From assembly GCA_009698295.1 (NCBI GenBank), contig WLQO01000009.1:1-18718 (forward strand): a stretch of 18,718 nt of DNA, read 5' to 3'. Below, piece after piece: positions 14,683-18,718 of this stretch. The position numbers and the translations under genes were made by a program. The number at the start of each line of letters is the position of its first letter. Positions within the stretch are counted from its first letter, which is position 1. The stretch is from Actinomycetota bacterium. GTDB lineage: Bacteria > Actinomycetota > Actinomycetes > Nanopelagicales > Nanopelagicaceae. Below the pieces are notes generated by a model, which did not search any database, was not told the origin of the DNA, and was given only the letters and a program-made list of their open reading frames with translations.

Positions 14683-15314
14683 TCAATAGCGACAACGAAA
14701 TCGGCGCGGTTACGTCCGCGTTCGATTAGTTGTGCGTTGGCTTCGTCTGTGCCCTTCGCCCATGCCTTTGCTGCTTCTGGCGATTTCCCATAAGAAATAT
14801 GTCGTTGAATTAGCCTTGCGATTCGCTTATCGTCATCAACATCGACCATCCAGCTTTCATCAAGTAAATCATTGACGACTTCCCAGCCACCGCCATCGTG
14901 GAGCAAATAATTGCCTTCAATAATTACCACTTTTGTGGCAGATGTGACAACGCCTTGCGCGGAAATTGATTCTTCTATCGCACGATCAAATATTGGGTAG
15001 TAAATACTCTGTGTCTGTTCTGAACGGATCCGCTTGATAAGCGAGATAAAACCGGCAACATCAAAGGTGTCTGGTGCGCCTTTACGATCTGCGCGCTTTA
15101 AATCTTTAAGTACTTTATTACTTAAGTGGTATCCATCCATCGGCACCACTGTTACAAATTCTTTCGGCAGCTTGGTCATTAAAAACCTAGATAGCGTGGA
15201 CTTGCCTGCTCCTGGCTTACCGATAATTCCAATTAAGACACGTTCGGTGGATTTATCTAGGTGCTCCTGAATTCGAGCAAGCGCCGCCTCTTGGTTGGCT
15301 AATTGTTCAGGCAT
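14679..15314 (-). CDS. P-loop kinase of the uridine kinase / FrcK-like family
   Basis: This 211-residue cytosolic kinase has Walker A GKPGAGKST (32-40), the acceptor-site motif VVPMDGYHLSN (57-66) and KGAPDTFDVAGF (78-89), which mark the nucleoside/pantothenate/fructose kinase-like group that includes rhizobial FrcK. IIEGNYLL (near 130-137) is also typical. Substrate is unknown; lying between a sugar mutarotase and ribokinase it may phosphorylate a sugar or nucleoside. A TAAACT -10 box ends 6 nt before the ATG (leaderless). The stop overlaps that of the aminotransferase, and the gene is divergent from the rbsD-type gene. Confidence 0.82.
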   Translation of the reverse strand: MPEQLANQEAALARIQEHLDKSTERVLIGIIGKPGAGKSTLSRFLMTKLPKEFVTVVPMDGYHLSNKVLKDLKRADRKGAPDTFDVAGFISLIKRIRSEQTQSIYYPIFDRAIEESISAQGVVTSATKVVIIEGNYLLHDGGGWEVVNDLLDESWMVDVDDDKRIARLIQRHISYGKSPEAAKAWAKGTDEANAQLIERGRNRADFVVAID

Positions 15315-15320
15315 TTTTCA

Positions 15321-15326
15321 AGTTTA
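15321..15326 (-). promoter_or_regulatory. -10 box TAAACT of the P-loop kinase gene (leaderless)
   Basis: TAAACT on the minus strand ends 6 nt before the ATG at 15314, the same spacing as at kynU, the YqhA-type gene and the right-edge gene. No Shine-Dalgarno is present, and no clear -35 is visible. Confidence 0.5.
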
Positions 15327-15365
15327 GCGCTTGTGCGAAGGCGATTACTAGGGAATTATAAATTC

Positions 15366-15755
15366 ATGATTAAAAATGGAATTATCAACGGCGACCTAGC
15401 TTCCCTGTTGGCGAGATTTCGCCACGTAAATACGATCGCAATTGTCGATGGCCCCTTTCCTACATATCCCAACGTTGAAACAATTGATTTGGCGCTGGTC
15501 ATGGGAACCCCAACTGTTTGCCAGGTACTTGATGCGATATTGCCGCACCTCGATTTAACTGGGATGTATTTGGCGGCCGAATTTGAAGCCAAAGTTGATG
15601 CAAATACAGTTGCTGAATATAAGAAACACCACGGTGGTTTGAAGACAACTGTGATTCCTCATGAGGATTTCAAAGTAAAGGTTGGCCAAACGCTGGGAAT
15701 AATTCACACCGGCGATGCTGTGCCATACAGCAGCGTTATTTTACGATCAGGCTGA
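15366..15755 (+). CDS. rbsD: RbsD/FucU-family sugar mutarotase (ribose pyranase-like)
   Basis: The 129-residue protein interconverts ring forms of a sugar such as ribose (pyranose/furanose) or fucose so that a kinase can use it. MIKNGIINGDLASLLARFRH aligns with E. coli RbsD and keeps its catalytic H20; IDLALVMGTP, HEDFK and the C-terminal GDAVPYSSVIL match the RbsD pattern. The start at 15366 is chosen because it gives the family N-terminus; the frame continues upstream to 15303, but those 21 residues overlap the divergent kinase start. A weak AGGGA lies 11 nt before the ATG and TATAAA just upstream. The 3' end overlaps that of ribokinase by 20 bp on the other strand. RbsD versus FucU specificity is not settled. 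Confidence 0.83.
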   Translation: MIKNGIINGDLASLLARFRHVNTIAIVDGPFPTYPNVETIDLALVMGTPTVCQVLDAILPHLDLTGMYLAAEFEAKVDANTVAEYKKHHGGLKTTVIPHEDFKVKVGQTLGIIHTGDAVPYSSVILRSG

Positions 15756-16656
15756 AATCAATCTCGTTGATTTTAGGATAAGAAGATTGCGCACCTTTGC
15801 GCATTACGCTCTTAGTCGCACAATCAATTCCAAATTGCACAGCGCTTTCTTCGCTTGCACCTGATGCAATAGCCGCTGCAAATGCACCGATAAAGCAATC
15901 ACCGGCACCAGTAGTGTCAGTTGCACTAACTTTCTTAGCGGCAAATCTCTTAACTTTGCCGTCTGTGGTGACCAGAGCAGCGCCTTCGCTTCCGAGCGTG
16001 ACAATAGTTCTACCTTTGCCGCGCAACGATGCGATTATTTCATCGGTATCTGGAGCGCGATGAGCTTTATCTAGTTCAGCAAATTCGATCTCATTCGGGA
16101 TCAACCAGTCAGTTAAATCCAATAAATCATCGGTAAGTGGTTGATACGGCGCAGGATTTAATATTGTCGTGATTCCAAGCTCTTGAGCAGTGCGGAAAGC
16201 AGCCAGAGTCACTTCCTGTGGAATCTCACATTGCGCAATTAAGACGCTGACATTCTGCAGCTTATTTACTTCATCTACTGCATCCTGTGGAGTTAATTTA
16301 AAGTTTGCACCAGGAACAATTGATATCCGATTCTGTCCTTGACCATCTACCCAAATATGCGCCACACCCGTGTGGGTATCAAGGCGTAACACTGATGAGG
16401 TATCCATCTGACAATCTTTAAAGTTCTGCAAACTTTCATCGCCAAAGCCATCGTTTCCAATACCGGTAATCATCGTTACTTTTGCTCCCGTACGGGCGGC
16501 CATAACCGCTTGGTTGGCGCCTTTTCCACCGAAACCAGTTGTAAAACTCTCACCAAATCTAGTCTCTCCGGCGGCGGGCAAGATGTCGGCATAGACCGTT
16601 AGATCCATCATCGTGCTGCCGATCACGGCAATCTTTGTATCAGCAAAACTTTTCAT
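15736..16656 (-). CDS. rbsK: Ribokinase (PfkB family)
   Basis: The 306-residue kinase has GGKGANQAV (43-51) for sugar binding, NPAP (167-170), PNE (187-189), and the anion-hole/catalytic-base motif DTTGAGDCF (247-255, base D253). These are ribokinase-type features, phosphorylating ribose or a similar sugar at the primary hydroxyl with ATP. The N-terminal GSTMMDLTVYAD replaces the usual N-M-D pattern slightly. It is last in a three-gene minus unit, 2 nt after the Gfo/Idh stop. The converging gene is the RbsD partner, so these two likely act on the same sugar. Another ketose or pentose cannot be excluded. Confidence 0.88.
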   Translation of the reverse strand: MKSFADTKIAVIGSTMMDLTVYADILPAAGETRFGESFTTGFGGKGANQAVMAARTGAKVTMITGIGNDGFGDESLQNFKDCQMDTSSVLRLDTHTGVAHIWVDGQGQNRISIVPGANFKLTPQDAVDEVNKLQNVSVLIAQCEIPQEVTLAAFRTAQELGITTILNPAPYQPLTDDLLDLTDWLIPNEIEFAELDKAHRAPDTDEIIASLRGKGRTIVTLGSEGAALVTTDGKVKRFAAKKVSATDTTGAGDCFIGAFAAAIASGASEESAVQFGIDCATKSVMRKGAQSSYPKINEIDFSLIVK

Positions 16657-16658
16657 AT

Positions 16659-17795
16659 TTAGATTGCGATTTCTGCATGAGTCTCGTGCGATTTCATCGC
16701 TGCCGCGAATGTTTTGTGCGAATTAATCACTTCTTCTACTGATGCGCATGCAAATCGATCACCTAACTTACCTTCGCGTTCTGCAAAGTATGCCGCCCAC
16801 ATTTGCAACAGAGCATCTGGAAAACCAAATTCAAAGATATGCCCGGTAATTACTGGCCAATTTGAAACGTGACCTGGTTGGATTTCAGACCAAACTTGTT
16901 CGCCATTTCTTAACGAGAAAGTGTGATAAACCGCAGGGTTCTTGGTACTAAATCGAACACCGCCAGTCATGCCTATTGCAGTAAAGAAAAAGGTATTGCT
17001 CTCACCCGGTGCAATACGTTTCATCTCCCAAAACATTGGGAATTCACGATCGGTGCCCTCGCTCTTTGCACGCATTGCAAGAACTGCGTTATCAAAAGTA
17101 TCGCAAGGAACTTGTTCACCGTTAGCGCCTTCACGGTGAGTGACGATGTCATCTAATATTGCAAATACTTTCGTCGGCTTATATCCCAGACGCAAAGGGA
17201 TATGTGCGGCATGCATTCCTAAATCACCAAGCACACCGATTTCACCACAGAATTTACGTTGACGTTTCCAGTTGATCTTCTTTTTGCGGTCAATATCCGA
17301 TGAGTGCAAAAGTCCTGAACGCACTTCAACTAACTCCCCTAAATTTCCAGAGCGCGCTTCGCGAATCGCAGCTTGTGCACCCGGAAAGAAAGGTAGTTCG
17401 CTAGATACACGTACAAAGTTTGATTTTCCGGCCAAAGCTGCTGAGATCTTTTCGGCTGCGGCGAGATCGATTCCGAACGGCTTTTCTCCTAAGAAATCTT
17501 TACCCGCATTAATAGTTGCGATGTAGATCTCTTCATGAAGATTGTGCGGAACAGCAATGTAAACAACGTCTACGTTTGGGCTAGCCAGTAGCTCTTTGTA
17601 ATCGCTATAAGACTCTACAACACCGGCGTTGGTGAAAAAATCTCTTACTGATTCTGAAGTATCAGCAATTGCGGTGATGACTGGACGGATTGGATGTTCA
17701 ATTAGCGCGTCCCAGCGTCCAACCAAAGCCAGTAACTCACGGCCCATGAGGCCGCCGCCGATAATTCCAACTTTAACTAACTTTTGCGCAGACAT
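16659..17795 (-). CDS. Gfo/Idh/MocA-family oxidoreductase
   Basis: This 378-residue NAD(P)-dependent dehydrogenase acts on a sugar, polyol or derivative; substrate unknown. A Rossmann loop GIIGGGLMG lies at 10-18, the EKPFG motif at 104-108 (Lys105), and D191 with H195 in LGDLGMHAAH are the usual catalytic pair. The C-terminal domain is the family's alpha/beta domain. The start is the ATG at 17795, one base after the aldolase stop (TGA-A-ATG); the frame also permits a TTG at 17810, but that lies inside the aldolase gene. It is the middle gene of aldolase / oxidoreductase / ribokinase, suggesting it changes the oxidation state of the same carbon skeleton. Confidence 0.87.
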   Translation of the reverse strand: MSAQKLVKVGIIGGGLMGRELLALVGRWDALIEHPIRPVITAIADTSESVRDFFTNAGVVESYSDYKELLASPNVDVVYIAVPHNLHEEIYIATINAGKDFLGEKPFGIDLAAAEKISAALAGKSNFVRVSSELPFFPGAQAAIREARSGNLGELVEVRSGLLHSSDIDRKKKINWKRQRKFCGEIGVLGDLGMHAAHIPLRLGYKPTKVFAILDDIVTHREGANGEQVPCDTFDNAVLAMRAKSEGTDREFPMFWEMKRIAPGESNTFFFTAIGMTGGVRFSTKNPAVYHTFSLRNGEQVWSEIQPGHVSNWPVITGHIFEFGFPDALLQMWAAYFAEREGKLGDRFACASVEEVINSHKTFAAAMKSHETHAEIAI

Positions 17796-17796
17796 T

Positions 17797-18627
17797 TCAA
17801 GCGTTAACAATCTTTAGCGCATCAACGGCAGAAGTTCCTTTATGCAACATAGCCATGAGGGCTTGCGTCATCTTCGCTGGTTTTGGATGGGCGATGATAT
17901 TTCGTCCATAAACAATTCCCGCTGCTCCTTGCTTCAATACTTCTGCTGTGCGATTTAAAAGCTCTTCATCAGATACACGTCCACCACCGCGAACTAGAAC
18001 GGGGACTGAACCAGCAGTCTGAATAACATGATGGTAATCAGATGCAATATCCGTCGGGTCTGCCTTGATTACATCTGCGCCAAGTTCGATCGCTTGTCGT
18101 ACTAAAGGAACCACTTTTTCAAGTTCACCGTCAGATGTATATCCACCAGTTGACGCATCTTTCATGACAAGCGGCTCAACCATGAGCGGCATTCCGTAAT
18201 GTTCGCATTGCGCTTTTAGCGTCATGATGTTTCGAATACAAGCATCACGAAGCTCGGGGCGGCCTGGCAAATCGAGCAGGTTTACTACGACGATTGCGGC
18301 ATCAAGACGTACTGCCTGCAAAACTGGTTCTTCTAGCAAAATACTAAATAGGTGATCTGGAATTACTTTGCCATACACATTGGCTACATCTGTGCGCATG
18401 ACAAGTGCTGGCTTGTGTGGATTTGGATTGTTCTGCAGCAACTTGGCTTGACCAAGAGTTAACTGAATCGCATCGGGCGCGGCTTCTATCAAAGTGTTAA
18501 CCGCAGCTTGCATATCCTCAATTCCTGCAAGGAAAGTGCCTTCGCCAAAGAAGCCGTGGTCAACTGCAATATCGAAGCAGCGACCGTTATTAAATAAGCG
18601 CTTTAGGCGAATTGATACGTCAGACAT
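17797..18627 (-). CDS. Class-I aldolase of the DhnA/LsrF (DeoC/FbaB) family
   Basis: The 276-residue TIM-barrel protein carries CFDIAVDHGFF (17-27), the presumed Schiff-base lysine K188 in DVIKADPTD, a phosphate-binding RGGG at 213-216 followed by GIVYGRNI (237-244). These resemble class-I fructose-bisphosphate aldolases and LsrF. It likely cleaves (or thiolyses) a phosphorylated sugar made by ribokinase or the P-loop kinase; the exact substrate cannot be read. The inositol-type Cgl0159 pattern is not present. A TGGAG lies 8 nt before the ATG, so unlike many neighbours it has a normal leader. It heads the minus operon and is divergent from the right-edge gene. Confidence 0.82.
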   Translation of the reverse strand: MSDVSIRLKRLFNNGRCFDIAVDHGFFGEGTFLAGIEDMQAAVNTLIEAAPDAIQLTLGQAKLLQNNPNPHKPALVMRTDVANVYGKVIPDHLFSILLEEPVLQAVRLDAAIVVVNLLDLPGRPELRDACIRNIMTLKAQCEHYGMPLMVEPLVMKDASTGGYTSDGELEKVVPLVRQAIELGADVIKADPTDIASDYHHVIQTAGSVPVLVRGGGRVSDEELLNRTAEVLKQGAAGIVYGRNIIAHPKPAKMTQALMAMLHKGTSAVDALKIVNA

Positions 18628-18635
18628 TTAAGTAA

Positions 18636-18640
18636 CTCCA
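18636..18640 (-). promoter_or_regulatory. Shine-Dalgarno TGGAG of the aldolase gene
   Basis: TGGAG on the minus strand lies 8 nt upstream of the ATG at 18627. It is one of the few recognisable ribosome-binding sites in the window and supports a transcript with a leader of about 40 nt. Confidence 0.5.
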
Positions 18641-18648
18641 TTTTCACT

Positions 18649-18664
18649 GGTCAATTTGTTAACC
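18649..18664. promoter_or_regulatory. Imperfect inverted repeat GGTCAA-N4-TTAACC, possible operator
   Basis: The arms GGTCAA and TTAACC pair at five of six positions around a 4-nt centre, between two divergent genes. It could serve a regulator encoded by the right-edge gene. The score is modest and chance cannot be ruled out. Confidence 0.25.
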
Positions 18665-18671
18665 CTACAAG

Positions 18672-18678
18672 TAGTCTA
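18672..18678. promoter_or_regulatory. Overlapping divergent -10 boxes TAGTCT (plus) and TAGACT (minus)
   Basis: TAGTCT (18672-18677) ends 6 nt before the plus-strand ATG at 18684, predicting a leaderless transcript. On the minus strand 18673-18678 reads TAGACT, suitably placed for an aldolase leader of about 40 nt. The boxes share five bases within TAGTCTA. Confidence 0.4.
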
Positions 18679-18683
18679 GAACC

Positions 18684-18718
18684 ATGTCACAGAGTTCAAC
18701 TACCCCCGCCAAACTTCC
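18684..18718 (+). CDS. N-terminus of a plus-strand gene cut by the right edge
   Basis: An ATG at 18684 opens a frame reading MSQSSTTPAKL before the window ends. A TAGTCT -10 box 6 nt upstream supports this start as leaderless. The product cannot be identified from 11 residues. Its position divergent from a sugar operon would suit a transcription regulator, but that is a guess from context only. Confidence 0.4.
   Translation, partial: MSQSSTTPAKL

Noticed and set aside
15303..15365. N-terminal extension of the RbsD-type protein
   Set aside because: The 21 extra residues overlap the divergent kinase start and have no counterpart in RbsD.
17796..17810. TTG start for the Gfo/Idh gene
   Set aside because: It lies inside the aldolase coding end; the ATG one base after the aldolase stop gives the normal Rossmann-fold start.
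15736..18627. Myo-inositol catabolism operon (PfkB kinase, Gfo/Idh, aldolase)
   Set aside because: The kinase is ribokinase-like with an RbsD partner, the aldolase is not of the Cgl0159 type, and iolB, iolD and iolE are absent.

Overview
The window looks like chromosomal DNA from a small-genome, AT-leaning actinobacterium. The freshwater acI group (Nanopelagicales) is my best guess. Supporting points are the actinobacterial pairing of tadA with a 'TadA-associated' gene, an ACT-domain malic enzyme, very tight gene packing, and many start codons that sit 6-9 nt behind a TANNNT -10 box (leaderless transcripts). I see no mobile element, CRISPR array, rRNA or tRNA. Species-level placement is inference.

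Layout. Left part (1-7473): succinate-semialdehyde dehydrogenase (minus) is divergent from a KimA-like potassium/APC transporter that carries an extra C-terminal OB-fold. The transporter converges on the tadA pair (minus). That pair is divergent from a head-to-tail upp / malic enzyme / DedA run, whose stop and start codons touch. Middle (7403-13092, minus unless stated): a DUF606/YdcZ transporter and a YqhA (UPF0114) protein, translationally coupled; an Uup-type ABC-F ATPase; then divergently kynU-kynA (plus), which turn tryptophan into kynurenine-pathway intermediates, running into a small PGPGW membrane protein (minus). Right part (13093-18718): a 195-nt intergenic stretch with a promoter, a palindrome over its -10 and a three-hairpin leader precedes a class-III aminotransferase of the glutamate-1-semialdehyde aminomutase type. 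Then come a FrcK/uridine-kinase-like P-loop kinase (minus), an RbsD/FucU mutarotase (plus), and a minus operon of class-I DhnA/LsrF-type aldolase, Gfo/Idh/MocA oxidoreductase and ribokinase. The start of a divergent plus-strand gene lies at the right edge.

How the genes fit together: the right part reads as a carbohydrate-use module (mutarotation, phosphorylation, oxidation or reduction, aldol cleavage) whose substrate is not evident from sequence. The left and middle parts are central and housekeeping functions: GABA/succinate semialdehyde, pyrimidine salvage, malate to pyruvate, tRNA editing, K+ uptake and tryptophan catabolism.

The most notable points are a uniform leaderless-promoter architecture (7 of about 13 transcription-unit starts), divergent promoters whose -10 boxes overlap, convergent genes that overlap or touch with no space for terminators, the transporter-OB-fold fusion, and the single long structured leader before the aminotransferase. 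I did not find convincing evidence of a wholly new system. The sugar module and the structured leader are the best leads.
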